Numbered from the stretch's first letter, positions 27,897 to 36,763 are shown. The stretch is 64,000 nt of DNA from Arthrobacter antioxidans (GCF_023100725.1 NZ_CP095501.1:3162001-3226000), one strand, 5' to 3'. Made by a program: numbers and translations. The notes: generated from the letters alone by a model not told the origin.

Positions 27897-27995
27897 CTAC
27901 TTCTTGTTGCGGCGCTGGTGACGGGTCTTGCGAAGCAGCTTGCGGTGCTTCTTCTTTGCCATACGCTTGCGGCGCTTCTTGATTACTGAACCCAT
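27897..27995 (-). CDS. Ribosomal protein bS22 (AURKAIP1/COX24-domain small protein)
   Basis: A 32-residue, extremely basic protein starting MGSVIKKRRKRMAKKKHRK and ending HQRRNKK, with nearly half Lys/Arg. It is the small-subunit protein known as bS22 in mycobacteria, formerly annotated as an AURKAIP1/COX24-domain protein. GAGGA lies 6 nt before the ATG. The gene is easily missed because of its size. As in M. tuberculosis (Rv0500B beside Rv0500A and proC), it sits next to a BldC-like regulator. Confidence 0.95.
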   Translation of the reverse strand: MGSVIKKRRKRMAKKKHRKLLRKTRHQRRNKK

Positions 27996-28189
27996 AGAGT
28001 CCTCACAAACTGTTGTGTTGCCAGGTCGGACCGCGGCGAAGAGCCTCGGGGCACACCCTGGTGATGACGAAAGGCGCGTGCCTGGTGGCAGTTGCCCGTT
28101 TGATGCAATAAGTCGAGCAGGCTCGAAACCCGCCCAAAACGCTCCTTAACAGGGTACATCCGTTTGCGGACCCCACGGACGACCGGCGA

Positions 28190-28402
28190 TCAGGCGGTCT
28201 CGGACTGCCCGTCGACCTGCGCCCGGCGGAGGAAGTCCTCCACCGCGGACTCGGGGACACGGTAGGAGCGGCCGAACTGGACGGCCGGCAACTCTCCTGC
28301 GTGCACGAGCCTGTACACGGTCATCTTCGACACGCGCATGAGTCCCGCCACTTCCGCGACCGTCAGGAACTGCACATCCGAGACGTTGTTCCCGTCTGCC
28401 AT
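28190..28402 (-). CDS. BldC-like helix-turn-helix DNA-binding protein
   Basis: A 70-residue MerR/excisionase-type HTH protein. The DNA-binding unit reads LTVAEVAGLMRVSKMTVYRL with the wing VQFGRSYRVPESAVEDFL, as in Streptomyces BldC, a developmental regulator that binds head-to-tail on direct repeats. The ATG at 28402 is chosen because AATAGT ends 6 nt upstream (leaderless). The next gene downstream is bS22, with 194 nt between. Confidence 0.92.
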   Translation of the reverse strand: MADGNNVSDVQFLTVAEVAGLMRVSKMTVYRLVHAGELPAVQFGRSYRVPESAVEDFLRRAQVDGQSETA

Positions 28403-28573
28403 CTCACCACTATTCCTTTGCATGGAGGCTTGCACGTCACCCTGGGACCGGTGCCGGAGAGCTACCGGCGGGTGACCGTTCGGCGTGTCGCCTTGAAGCA
28501 AAAGGATAATCCGCCTAAGGAGTCATTCTAGGGGCAGATGTGACTGGAGTGAAAGACGGCCGACCCGCCGGAC

Positions 28574-29119
28574 CTACGACGACGGATCGCGGCGCCGGCG
28601 CAGTTGGGACAGCAGGTCTGCCGCGCGTTCCGCCGCCCGACCCATGGTCCGGCCCATCGGGGGACGCGGTGCGTCCGGCCCGCCGGACACCGGAGGTGCC
28701 ACCAGGACCGCGGCGGCCAGCGCCGTCTTGTCCTCGGTGCTCGGCGCAGCGGTCGTCTCCGGCTCGAGCACCGCGACGACGTCCGCCACCGTCATCACCT
28801 CGGCGGACTGCTCCTCCGGACGGGCACCCCCGGAGGCCGCAGCGGGGACCGGGTCCGCGCTCGGCTCGAACCCGGCGAGCCAGTCGCGCACCAGGCCGAG
28901 CGGCGCGGTGTCCAGCGAGTAGTAGCGTTTCTGCCCCTGCGCCCGCATGCTCACCAAGCCCGCCTCCCGCAGCACCTTCAGGTGCTTCGACACCGTCGGC
29001 TGGCTGACCTGCAGTTGGATCACGAGCTCCCCCACCGCCTTGTCGCCGTCGCGCAGGTTCTCGAGGATCTGCCTGCGCGTTCCTTCGGCGATGACGGCGA
29101 ATACATCATCGATTCCCAT
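28574..29119 (-). CDS. ArsR-family transcriptional regulator with long C-terminal extension
   Basis: A 181-residue regulator. Residues 1-80 form the winged helix: FAVIAEGTRRQILENL, then LQVSQPTVSKHLKVLREAGLV (recognition helix) and GQKRYYSL (wing). No metal-binding cysteine motif (ELCVCDL type) is present, so it is not a classical arsenic or cadmium sensor. The C-terminal 100 residues are Ala/Pro/Glu-rich and end in RAADLLSQLRRRRD, which is unusual for the family. TAGGGT ends 6 nt before the ATG. Confidence 0.88.
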   Translation of the reverse strand: MGIDDVFAVIAEGTRRQILENLRDGDKAVGELVIQLQVSQPTVSKHLKVLREAGLVSMRAQGQKRYYSLDTAPLGLVRDWLAGFEPSADPVPAAASGGARPEEQSAEVMTVADVVAVLEPETTAAPSTEDKTALAAAVLVAPPVSGGPDAPRPPMGRTMGRAAERAADLLSQLRRRRDPSS

Positions 29120-29178
29120 TCGCCCACCCTAGCGACATATACGCCACGCGGCATCCTGACGCGATCGGCGGGTCACGG

Positions 29179-30381
29179 TCAGTCGAACCAGGGGTCCAGT
29201 CCGTGGAGCGGGAACAGGGCCTTCCGGGTCGCCATCACCGTCCGGTCGAGGTCGTCGTTGGGGTCGTAGCCGATCTCCCACGAGCGCCACCAGATGTCCG
29301 CGCCGTCGCCCATCAGGCGGGGCGCCTCGACGCCGTGCCGTTCCAGCACGTACTCCCGCCAGACGGCCGGGACGGGCGTCGCCGGGCCCATCGGTGCGCC
29401 GGCGGCCACCGCGACGAGCAACGACCACGACCGCGGCACCACGCTCGCCAGGGCGTAGCCGCCTCCCCCGGTCGCGATCCACCGCCCCCCGCACAGGCGG
29501 TCCGCCAGTTCCCGGACGCCCAGCATCAGCGCGTGCTGGGCGTCGACACTGACCCGCAGGTTCGTGAGGGGGTCCTCACGGTGGGAATCACAGCCGTGCT
29601 GGCTCACGACGACCTCGGGCGCGAAGGCCCCGGCGAGCTGCGGCACGACGGCGTGGAAGGCCCGCAGTACCGCGGCGTCGCCGGCGACGGTGGGCAGCGC
29701 GACATTCACCGCGTACCCCTCCGCCCCTGGCCCCCCGGTCTCGCTGGCGAAGCCTGTGCCCGGGAAGAGGCTCATGCCCGTCTCGTGCAGCGAGATCGTC
29801 ATGACGCGGGGGTCGTCCCAGAAGATGCTCTGGGTCCCGTCACCGTGGTGTGCGTCGACGTCGATGTAGAGGACGCGCTGGACGCCGCGGTCGAGCAGTC
29901 GCTGGATGGAGGCCGCGGCGTCGTTGTAGATGCAGAAGCCGCTGGCCCTGGAGCGGGCCGCGTGGTGCATGCCGCCGCCGAAGTTGACGGCCCTGACCGC
30001 GGAACCCCGGAGGATCGCCTCGGCGGCATCGAGCGACCCGCCGGCGAGCCGGGCACTGGCCTCGTGCATCCCCGCGAAGGCGGGCGTGTCCTCCGTGCCG
30101 AGGCCACGGGCGGCATCCGAGGTGTCCGGGTTGCTGCTGACCTGGCGGACCGCCCTGATGTAGTCCGGGCTGTGGACCGCCGCCAGGTCCTCGTCCGAGG
30201 CCACGCCGGGAGCGGCGACCGTCACGCCGTCGAGGTCCAGCAGTCCGCAGTCCCGCGCGAGCCGGGCCGTCAGATGCAGCCGCTCCGGGTTCATGGGGTG
30301 CTGGCCGCCGAAGTTGTAGGCCAGCATCGACTCGTCCCAGGCGACCTGGAGGGGCACCGCCGACCTTGAGTGCGTAGACAT
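29179..30381 (-). CDS. Class I histone-deacetylase-family protein (AcuC-like)
   Basis: A 400-residue zinc deacetylase. The active site shows DVDAHHGDGTQSIFW (tandem histidines and Zn-binding Asp/His), HETGMSLFPGTG, SQHGCDSH, and the tyrosine in TGGGGYAL. AcuC-type enzymes deacetylate acetyl-CoA synthetase; an acs gene exists about 27 kb away in this window, so that link is plausible but not shown. TAGCCT ends 7 nt before the ATG. It is divergent from trkH. Confidence 0.9.
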   Translation of the reverse strand: MSTHSRSAVPLQVAWDESMLAYNFGGQHPMNPERLHLTARLARDCGLLDLDGVTVAAPGVASDEDLAAVHSPDYIRAVRQVSSNPDTSDAARGLGTEDTPAFAGMHEASARLAGGSLDAAEAILRGSAVRAVNFGGGMHHAARSRASGFCIYNDAAASIQRLLDRGVQRVLYIDVDAHHGDGTQSIFWDDPRVMTISLHETGMSLFPGTGFASETGGPGAEGYAVNVALPTVAGDAAVLRAFHAVVPQLAGAFAPEVVVSQHGCDSHREDPLTNLRVSVDAQHALMLGVRELADRLCGGRWIATGGGGYALASVVPRSWSLLVAVAAGAPMGPATPVPAVWREYVLERHGVEAPRLMGDGADIWWRSWEIGYDPNDDLDRTVMATRKALFPLHGLDPWFD

Positions 30382-30517
30382 TCCTGAAAGGCTACGCGAT
30401 GCGCGATATTCCGACGACGCACGCCGGTGAGATGCTTTACTACTGCAAGGGACAAATCAGGCTTGGTTACGCGCCGATGCGGCGGATGGACCAGCGGACA
30501 GGGCAGAGCGGACGTCA

Positions 30518-31930
30518 ATGGTAGGTCAACAGCCGCGATGGCTGACGGACGATCGCCGCGGGTACATCAGGCTGCTGGCCTCGATCCGCGACTTCGCCGA
30601 CTCCTTCGCCAACAGTTCACCCGCACGCCTGGCCCTCTTCATCTTCACCGCCGTGATCCTGGTGTTCACCGCACTGCTGAGCCTGCCGATGTCCGCCAGC
30701 AGCGGCACCGTGACCCCTCTGCACGATGCCTTCTTCACGGCGGTGTCCGCCGTGTGCGTCACGGGCCTCACCGTGGTGTCCACGGCCACCCACTGGTCCT
30801 TCTTCGGCCAGTTCGTGATCTTGCTCGGCATCTTCATCGGTGGGCTCGGCACGCTCACGCTGGCCTCGCTGCTCGCGCTGATCGTGAGCAAGCGGCTCGG
30901 GGTGCGCGGCAAGCTGCTGGCCCAGGAGGCGCTCAACAATGCGAGCCGCCTCGGCGAGATCGGCACGCTCCTGCGGATCGTCATCACGACGTCGGTGGTG
31001 ATCGAGATCGTCCTGGCCGTCGTGCTCATCCCGCGCTTCATGCTCCTGGGGGAGCCCTGGTGGCAGGCGCTCTGGCACGGCATCTTCTACTCCATCTCCG
31101 CCTTCAACAACGCCGGCTTCACCCCCCACAGCGACGGCCTGGTCCCGTACGAGACGGACCCGTGGATCCTGACCCCGCTCATGGTCGGGGTGTTCCTCGG
31201 GAGCCTCGGCTTCCCGGTGATCATGGTCCTCGTGCAGGTGCGCCACCGCTTCAGCAAATGGACGCTGCACGCCAAGCTCACGGTGTCCGTGTCGCTGATC
31301 CTGCTCGTGGCGGGGACGTTCGCCTGGGGCTTCCTCGAATGGGAGAACCCCGACACCATCGGCACCCTGAGCGTCACGGACCGGGTGATCCATGCCCTCT
31401 TCGCCTCGGTCATGACCCGCTCCGGCGGGTTCAACCTCGTGGACCAGAATGACATGACGACGACGACGATGCTCCTGACGGACGCCCTCATGTTCGCCGG
31501 CGGGGGGTCCGCGTCCACGGCCGGCGGCATCAAGGTGACCACCATCGCGGTCATGTTCCTCGCCATCGTGGCCGAGGCCCGCGGCGACTCCGATGTCCGG
31601 GCCTGGGGCCGGACCATCCCCTCCGGTGTCATGCGTGTCGCGATCTCCGTGATCTTCATGGGCGCCACCCTCGTCCTGATCGGGAGCGGCCTGCTCCTCC
31701 GTATGACGGACGAGCCGCTCGACAAGGTGGTCTTCGAGGTCATCTCCGCCTTCGCGACCTGCGGCCTCAGCACCAACCTGAGCGCCGAGCTGCCACCCGA
31801 AGGAAAATACGTCCTGTCCGCCCTGATGTTCGCCGGGCGCATGGGCACCATCACCCTCGCCTCGGCCCTCGCGCTGAGGCAACGCAGCACGCTGTACCGC
31901 TACCCCGACGAGAGGCCGATCATTGGCTGA
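30518..31930 (+). CDS. TrkH-family potassium uptake protein
   Basis: A 470-residue K+ channel-like subunit with four repeated M1-P-M2 units. Pore-loop segments with the selectivity glycine are visible: VCVTGLTVVST, SAFNNAGFTPH, SVMTRSGGFNL and SAFATCGLSTNL. It forms a membrane dimer regulated by the TrkA/KtrA ring encoded immediately downstream, whose start overlaps its last 8 nt. KtrB is an equally fitting name. The AT-rich 136-nt upstream gap holds no recognised riboswitch. Confidence 0.93.
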   Translation: MVGQQPRWLTDDRRGYIRLLASIRDFADSFANSSPARLALFIFTAVILVFTALLSLPMSASSGTVTPLHDAFFTAVSAVCVTGLTVVSTATHWSFFGQFVILLGIFIGGLGTLTLASLLALIVSKRLGVRGKLLAQEALNNASRLGEIGTLLRIVITTSVVIEIVLAVVLIPRFMLLGEPWWQALWHGIFYSISAFNNAGFTPHSDGLVPYETDPWILTPLMVGVFLGSLGFPVIMVLVQVRHRFSKWTLHAKLTVSVSLILLVAGTFAWGFLEWENPDTIGTLSVTDRVIHALFASVMTRSGGFNLVDQNDMTTTTMLLTDALMFAGGGSASTAGGIKVTTIAVMFLAIVAEARGDSDVRAWGRTIPSGVMRVAISVIFMGATLVLIGSGLLLRMTDEPLDKVVFEVISAFATCGLSTNLSAELPPEGKYVLSALMFAGRMGTITLASALALRQRSTLYRYPDERPIIG

Positions 31931-32591
31931 AAGACCCGCCCACAACGCACCCGTCCTCGTGATCGGCCTCGGCCGGTTCGGCGCGGCCACCGCGGAACAG
32001 CTCGTCCGCCAGGGACGGGAGGTCCTCGCGATCGAACGGGACCCGCAGCTCGTGCAGAAGTTCTCGGGCATCCTCACCCACGTGGTCGAGGCCGACGCGA
32101 CGAACCTCGACGCCCTCCGCCAGCTCGGCGCCCAGGAGTTCTCCGCCGCCGTGGTGGGGGTGGGCACCTCGATCGAATCGAGCGTGCTGATCACCGCCAA
32201 CCTCGTGGACCTCGGCATCGACCACCTGTGGGTCAAGGCCATCACGCCCTCGCACGGCAAGATCCTCAAGCGCATCGGCGCCAACCATGTGATCTACCCG
32301 GAGGCGGATGCCGGCCAGCGCGCCGCGCACCTCGTCGGCGGCCGCATGCTGGACTTCATCGAGTTCGACGACGGCTTCGCGATCGTGAAGATGTACCCGC
32401 CGAAGGAGACCCAGGGCTTCACGCTCGCGGAGTCCTCGGTGCGGTCGAAGTACGGCGTCACCGTGGTCGGCGTGAAGTCGCCGGGCGAGGACTTCACCTA
32501 CGCGCGCCCCGACACCAAGGTGTCCAGCCGCGACATGCTCATCGTGTCCGGGCACGTGGACCTGCTGGAGCGTTTTGCCGGCCGCCCCTGA
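31923..32591 (+). CDS. TrkA-family (KtrA-like) potassium channel regulatory subunit
   Basis: A 222-residue cytoplasmic RCK protein. The N-terminal Rossmann domain begins VLVIGLGRFGAATAEQLVRQG and ends near residue 140 (VIYPEADAGQ). A TrkA_C domain follows, with FTLAESSVRSKYGVTVVGVK. The TTG start overlaps trkH by 8 nt, which suggests coupled translation and 1:1 production of the gating ring. Confidence 0.92.
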   Translation: MAERPAHNAPVLVIGLGRFGAATAEQLVRQGREVLAIERDPQLVQKFSGILTHVVEADATNLDALRQLGAQEFSAAVVGVGTSIESSVLITANLVDLGIDHLWVKAITPSHGKILKRIGANHVIYPEADAGQRAAHLVGGRMLDFIEFDDGFAIVKMYPPKETQGFTLAESSVRSKYGVTVVGVKSPGEDFTYARPDTKVSSRDMLIVSGHVDLLERFAGRP

Positions 32592-33891
32592 CCGCACGGA
32601 GGAGACCGGGGCGCCGGTGCGGCGCAGGCGCAGCTCCGGCGGGTCCCGCCGTCGGACATCCACCCCCGCCGCGCGGTCGGCGGTCGGCCGGTGGGCCGCC
32701 GGGCTCGGCGGCGCCCTCGTGCTCGCCGTCGTCCTGCTGGCCGCCGGGATCCACGGCCTGGACCTGTCGGTGTACCGCGAGGGGGCCCTCGCCCTGACCG
32801 GCCGCGCAGGCGGGAAGGACCTGTACGACGACGCCCTGATCCAGACCGACACGCGCGGCCTGCCCTTCACCTACCCGCCCTTCGCCGCCCTCCTCTTCGT
32901 GCCCCTCGCGCTCGTCCCGGAGGCCCTCGCCCTCGGGATCGTGACCGCCCTGACGTGCGCGTGCCTCGTGGGCGTGGCGTTCGTCGTCGTCCGCTACCTG
33001 CGCGCGGCGGGCGTGGTGTCGGGGGCGGGGACACGTGCCGGCTGGCGGGGTCCGGCCGCCGTGCTCGCCGCCGTGCTGCTCATCGGCGTCAGCGGGCCGT
33101 GGCGTGAGGGCCTCGGATTCGGCCAGATCAACGCCCTGCTGATGGTGCTGATCCTCGCCGACCTGCTGCGCTCCACCAGGCTTCCCTCGGGCGTGCTCAT
33201 CGGGATCGCCGCCGGGATCAAGCTGACGCCCCTCGCGTTCGGCCTAGTGTTCCTCGCACGCCGTGATTGGCGGTCCCTGGCGTGGCTGGCGGCGTCCTTC
33301 ACCGGGACGGTGGCCGCGGGCTGGTTCCTCGCGCCCCGCGAGTCGGCGATCTTCTGGCTGGACGCGCTCTTCGACGCCTCGCGGGTGGGGGCGACGGCCG
33401 ATCTCTACAACGTGTCCCTGAACTCGATCGTGGCGCAGTCGGGCCTGGCCGAGGACCTGCAGCGGCCCGTGTGGGTCGTGGCGTCCCTGGCGGTCGTCGC
33501 GGTCGGCTACCTGGCGATCCGCCGGGCGGACGACGACGGCGACCCCGTGCGGGCCATCGCCGCGAACGCCGTCGTCATGCTCGCGATCTCACCCATCTCG
33601 TGGTTCCACCACTGGGTGTGGATCGCCCTCGTGTTCCCGGCCGGCTGGGTCCTCGCCCGGCAGCAGGCGGGCGCACCGCGCGCGGCGGGCCGGGCGCTGC
33701 TCGCGCTCCTGGTGCCTGTGATGGTGTTCTCCTCGATCACCGTCACCCTCACGCTCACCGGCGCGGTCTCCGGCGAGGGGCCGCTACCGCTCCGGCTCTT
33801 CACCGCCCTCGGCGTGGTCCTGCCCGTCGCGCTGCTGGTCCTGTGGTCGCTCCGTCCCGTCAGTCGGCCGGGCCCGTCAGTTCCCGGGTGA
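32575..33891 (+). CDS. GT87-type polytopic mannosyltransferase-like protein
   Basis: A 438-residue integral membrane protein with about ten helices. The first external loop carries LSVYREGALAL and FTYPPFAALLFVPLAL, the DxxxYR and YPP patterns of the GT87 (DUF2029) polyprenyl-phosphomannose mannosyltransferases of actinobacteria. ISWFHHWVWIALVFP matches the conserved WxHH region. It could add mannose to cell-envelope lipoglycans. The start is uncertain: a TTG overlapping trkA (used here) or a GTG at 32617, after GGAGGAG. The end overlaps proC by 32 nt. Confidence 0.82.
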   Translation: MPAAPDRTEETGAPVRRRRSSGGSRRRTSTPAARSAVGRWAAGLGGALVLAVVLLAAGIHGLDLSVYREGALALTGRAGGKDLYDDALIQTDTRGLPFTYPPFAALLFVPLALVPEALALGIVTALTCACLVGVAFVVVRYLRAAGVVSGAGTRAGWRGPAAVLAAVLLIGVSGPWREGLGFGQINALLMVLILADLLRSTRLPSGVLIGIAAGIKLTPLAFGLVFLARRDWRSLAWLAASFTGTVAAGWFLAPRESAIFWLDALFDASRVGATADLYNVSLNSIVAQSGLAEDLQRPVWVVASLAVVAVGYLAIRRADDDGDPVRAIAANAVVMLAISPISWFHHWVWIALVFPAGWVLARQQAGAPRAAGRALLALLVPVMVFSSITVTLTLTGAVSGEGPLPLRLFTALGVVLPVALLVLWSLRPVSRPGPSVPG

Positions 33892-34714
33892 TCTCCGCCG
33901 CGCGGGCCGTGGCGGCGCGGGCGCCGTCCGCGACGATGCCGGGAAGGCCCAGCTCCTCGAAGGCCTCGATGGCGCTCTGCGTGGTCCCGTTGGGGCTGGT
34001 GACGGCGCGGCGGAGGGCGGCGGCGTCCGCGCCCTCCTCGGCGAGCATGAAGCCCGCGCCCGCGACGGTCTCCCTGGCGATCAGCGCGGCCAGGCCGGCG
34101 TCGAGGCCCAGACCGACGCCGGCGGCGGCCATCGCCTCCGCCAGGTAGAACGCGTACGCCGGCCCGGACCCGCTGACGGCGGAGAGGGCGTCCACCTGGT
34201 CCTCGGGGATCTCGACGACCGTCCCGGCGGACGCCAGGAGCTCCCGGGCCTGCGCCATCTGCTCGGGGCCGGCCGCGGTCCCGGCGGAGATCGAGAGCAC
34301 ACCCCTGCCGAGCCGCGACGGGGTGTTGGGCATCGACCGGATGACGGGTTGCCCCTCGGGGAGGACGGCCTCGATCATCGCGATCGTCACGGCCGCGGCG
34401 ACGCTGAGGACGAGGGCGGTCGGCTTCAGGGACGATCCGATCCCGCGGGCGAGCGCGACGGTGCCGGCGGGCTTCACCCCGAGGATGACGACGTCGGCAT
34501 CCCGGACGGCGGTGGTGTTCGCGGCGCCGTCGTCCGTGGTGGCGAGGGCCGTGACGCCGTGCCGCTGCCGGAGCTCCTCCGCGCGCCCGGTGCGTCGGAC
34601 CGTGGCGGTGACCCGTCGGGGGTCGAGGCCGGCGGCGAGGAGACCGGCCAGGATGGACTCGTTCATGGATCCGCAGCCGAGGAAGGCGATGCGCGGGGCG
34701 CCCGGGGTAGTCAT
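33860..34714 (-). CDS. proC: Pyrroline-5-carboxylate reductase
   Basis: A 284-residue enzyme that makes proline from pyrroline-5-carboxylate with NAD(P)H. The Rossmann motif is FLGCGSMNESILAGL. Other blocks are VILGVKPAG, IRSMPNTPSRLGRGV and the C-terminal signature DALSAVSGSGPAYAFYLAEA. The ATG at 34714 is chosen because CAGGAT ends 6 nt upstream; a TAGCCT further up may be a second promoter. Upstream genes on the same strand are the TIM-barrel isomerase and Ppx, the same order as in M. tuberculosis. Confidence 0.95.
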   Translation of the reverse strand: MTTPGAPRIAFLGCGSMNESILAGLLAAGLDPRRVTATVRRTGRAEELRQRHGVTALATTDDGAANTTAVRDADVVILGVKPAGTVALARGIGSSLKPTALVLSVAAAVTIAMIEAVLPEGQPVIRSMPNTPSRLGRGVLSISAGTAAGPEQMAQARELLASAGTVVEIPEDQVDALSAVSGSGPAYAFYLAEAMAAAGVGLGLDAGLAALIARETVAGAGFMLAEEGADAAALRRAVTSPNGTTQSAIEAFEELGLPGIVADGARAATARAAEITRELTGPAD

Positions 34715-34738
34715 GATCCCATCCTGCCATGAGGGTCT

Positions 34739-34760
34739 CACAGGCTACTCCCAGCCTGTG
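34739..34760. promoter_or_regulatory. Inverted repeat upstream of proC
   Basis: CACAGGCT and AGCCTGTG (8-nt perfect arms, 6-nt spacer) form an operator-like inverted repeat 25 nt before the proC start. On the minus strand it contains TAGCCT, a candidate -10 box, so a bound regulator could occlude it. Confidence 0.45.
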
Positions 34761-34788
34761 TGGTGTTGCAGCACAAGGAGGAGCCCTA

Positions 34789-34839
34789 ATGTGGGAGCTA
34801 CCTCATAAGGGTGCGAGTGATGCGGCCGGAACTTCCTGA
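34789..34839 (+). CDS. Possible 16-residue small ORF
   Basis: A 16-codon frame (MWELPHKGASDAAGTS) follows a consensus AAGGAGG placed 7 nt before the ATG, the best ribosome site in this gap. Its last codons lie inside an inverted repeat (GGCCGGA ... TCCGGCC, from about 34824). It lies antisense to the 5' region of proC transcripts coming from upstream. No family is known to me; it could be chance. Confidence 0.25.
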   Translation: MWELPHKGASDAAGTS

Positions 34840-34950
34840 TCCGGCCCGGCGTCGGTGGCACCGGATGGATTCCCCCACCATCCGGACCGTCCACCGGCGC
34901 CATTCCTCGTTGATGCCCCATTCGATCCCCGATCCGACCGGAGTGGGACG

Positions 34951-35748
34951 TCAGTGGCCCAGGTGCTCCCGGGCGAAACGCAGCGTCTCCGCGAGCCAGT
35001 CCTCGCGCTCCCCGGCGGCCCGGGCGCGGCGCGTGCTGACCTCCACGGCGACCACGCCGTCCCATTCCGACGCCGCGAGGTGGCCCAGCGCCTCCGCGCA
35101 CCGCTGCTGCCCCTGGCCGGGGAGCAGGTGTTCGTCCTTGCCGTTGGGCGTGCCGTCCGTCAGGTGTACGTGGGCGAGCCTGCTGCCGAGCGTCCTGATC
35201 TCCTCGTAGGAGTCCATGCCGGCGATCGCGGCGTGCGAGAAGTCCCACGTGATGCGCTCGTACGGCTCGGGGATCGGGTTCCAGTGCGGCAGGTAGGCCT
35301 TCGCCTCGCGGCCCCGGACCTTCCACGGGTACATGTTCTCGACGGCGATGTCGACGCCGTACTCGGTCGCGATACGCGCGATGCCCTCGGGGAACGCCTC
35401 GGCGTACCCGGTCTGCCAGCGGAACGGCGGGTGGGTCACGACGGTCGCGGCGCCCACCTCGGCGGCCATCGCCGCGGACATCTCGATCTTCGTCCAGGCC
35501 TTGCCCCACACCTGCTGGGTGAGCAGCAGGGTCGGGGCGTGGATGGCGAGGATCGGGAGCTCGTAGCGTTCGCTCAGCATGGACAGCTGGTTCGGGTCCT
35601 GGCTGACCGAGTTGTTGGTGACCATCACCTCGACGCCGTCGTACCCGAGGTCCTGGGCCAGCGCGAAGGCGTCGTGGACGGCGAGCGGGTAGACCGACGC
35701 GCTGGAGAGCGCGACGGGGATGGAGGGCAGGCTGCCGGCGCGGGACAC
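34951..35748 (-). CDS. Sugar phosphate isomerase/epimerase (xylose-isomerase-like TIM barrel)
   Basis: A 265-residue AP endonuclease 2/xylose-isomerase-like barrel. The metal ligands can be placed in IAVENMYPW (Glu), ITWDFSHAAIAG (Asp/His), LAHVHLTDG (His) and VAVEVSTRRA (Glu). It resembles M. tuberculosis Rv0498-type proteins, which also stand between ppx and proC. The true substrate is unknown. The GTG start comes one base after the ppx stop, so the two are coupled. Confidence 0.85.
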   Translation of the reverse strand: MSRAGSLPSIPVALSSASVYPLAVHDAFALAQDLGYDGVEVMVTNNSVSQDPNQLSMLSERYELPILAIHAPTLLLTQQVWGKAWTKIEMSAAMAAEVGAATVVTHPPFRWQTGYAEAFPEGIARIATEYGVDIAVENMYPWKVRGREAKAYLPHWNPIPEPYERITWDFSHAAIAGMDSYEEIRTLGSRLAHVHLTDGTPNGKDEHLLPGQGQQRCAEALGHLAASEWDGVVAVEVSTRRARAAGEREDWLAETLRFAREHLGH

Positions 35749-35749
35749 G

Positions 35750-36763
35750 TCAGGCTCCTCGCCCGACGGGGGTGCGCGCTGTCGCGTCGAGCTGGGTGTG
35801 GCCCACCCCGGCTCCCGGGAGGGGCTCGTCGGCGTCGAACATCTTGGTGTCGAAGCGCCGCAGCAGCAGTCCCTCGCGCAGCGCCCACGGGCAGATACTG
35901 ATCGACGGGACGCCGAACAGATCGAGCGCGGACTCGGCGACGAGGGCGCCCGCGAGCACCTGGGGCGCGCGGAGCTCGGAGACGCCGTCCAGGTGGGTGC
36001 GGTCCTCCACGGTCATGGCGGCGAGTCGCTTCGTCCACAGGCCGAGGTCCTCGAGGCGCAGCTCACGGCGGACGAACGGCCCGGCGGCCGACGGTGCGGC
36101 CCCCGCGATCCGAGCCAGGGAGCGGAAGGTCTTCGACGTGCCAGCGACCAGGTGCGGCGTGCCGAGGTGGGCGAACGAGGGCACGGCCTCGCGGAGGGTC
36201 GCCCGGATGTACCGGCGGAGCTCCTTCACGCTCTTGGCCGACGGCGGATCCCCGTGCAGCCAGTCGCGCGTGAGCCTCCCCGCGCCGAGCGGGACGGAGA
36301 GGGCCACCTCGGGCAGCTCGTCCGTGCCCATCGCCATCTCGAACGAGCCGCCGCCGATGTCCAGGTTGAGGATGGACTCCGAGCCCCAGCCGTACCAGCG
36401 GCGCACGGCCTGGAAGGTCACCGCGGCCTCCTGGTCCCCGGACAGTTCCTGGAGGTCGACGCCGGTCTCCCGGCATACGCGGTCGAGGACCTCGCGGCCG
36501 TTGGCGGCCTCCCGGATCGCGGAGGTGCAGAAGGCGAGGAAGTCCTCGGCGTCGTGTCCTGCCGCGAACGCGCGGGCCTCGCGGACGAAGCCGACCAGCT
36601 CGTCCTGCCCCCGCCGCGAGATGCTGCCGTCCTCCTCCAGGTAGGCCACGAGCTGCAGGGGCCTCTTGTGGCTCGCGAAGGGGACGGGCCTCCCCCCGGG
36701 GTGGGCATCCACGAGGAGCAGATGAACCGTGTTCGACCCTATGTCCAGTACGCCTAGCCGCAT
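35750..36763 (-). CDS. Exopolyphosphatase / guanosine pentaphosphate phosphohydrolase (Ppx/GppA)
   Basis: A 337-residue ASKHA-fold phosphatase. The first phosphate loop is LGVLDIGSNTVHLLLVD, the second NLDIGGGSFEMAMG, with the catalytic Glu region FCTSAIREAANG. The length is that of the short, two-domain actinobacterial Ppx1/Ppx2 proteins without the C-terminal HD domain. It may degrade polyphosphate or (p)ppGpp; the short forms differ in this. It starts 60 nt after topA. Confidence 0.92.
   Translation of the reverse strand: MRLGVLDIGSNTVHLLLVDAHPGGRPVPFASHKRPLQLVAYLEEDGSISRRGQDELVGFVREARAFAAGHDAEDFLAFCTSAIREAANGREVLDRVCRETGVDLQELSGDQEAAVTFQAVRRWYGWGSESILNLDIGGGSFEMAMGTDELPEVALSVPLGAGRLTRDWLHGDPPSAKSVKELRRYIRATLREAVPSFAHLGTPHLVAGTSKTFRSLARIAGAAPSAAGPFVRRELRLEDLGLWTKRLAAMTVEDRTHLDGVSELRAPQVLAGALVAESALDLFGVPSISICPWALREGLLLRRFDTKMFDADEPLPGAGVGHTQLDATARTPVGRGA

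Noticed and set aside
30382-30517. c-di-AMP riboswitch upstream of trkH
   Set aside because: No ydaO-like consensus could be recognised in the 136 nt; only AT-rich promoter-like sequence is seen.
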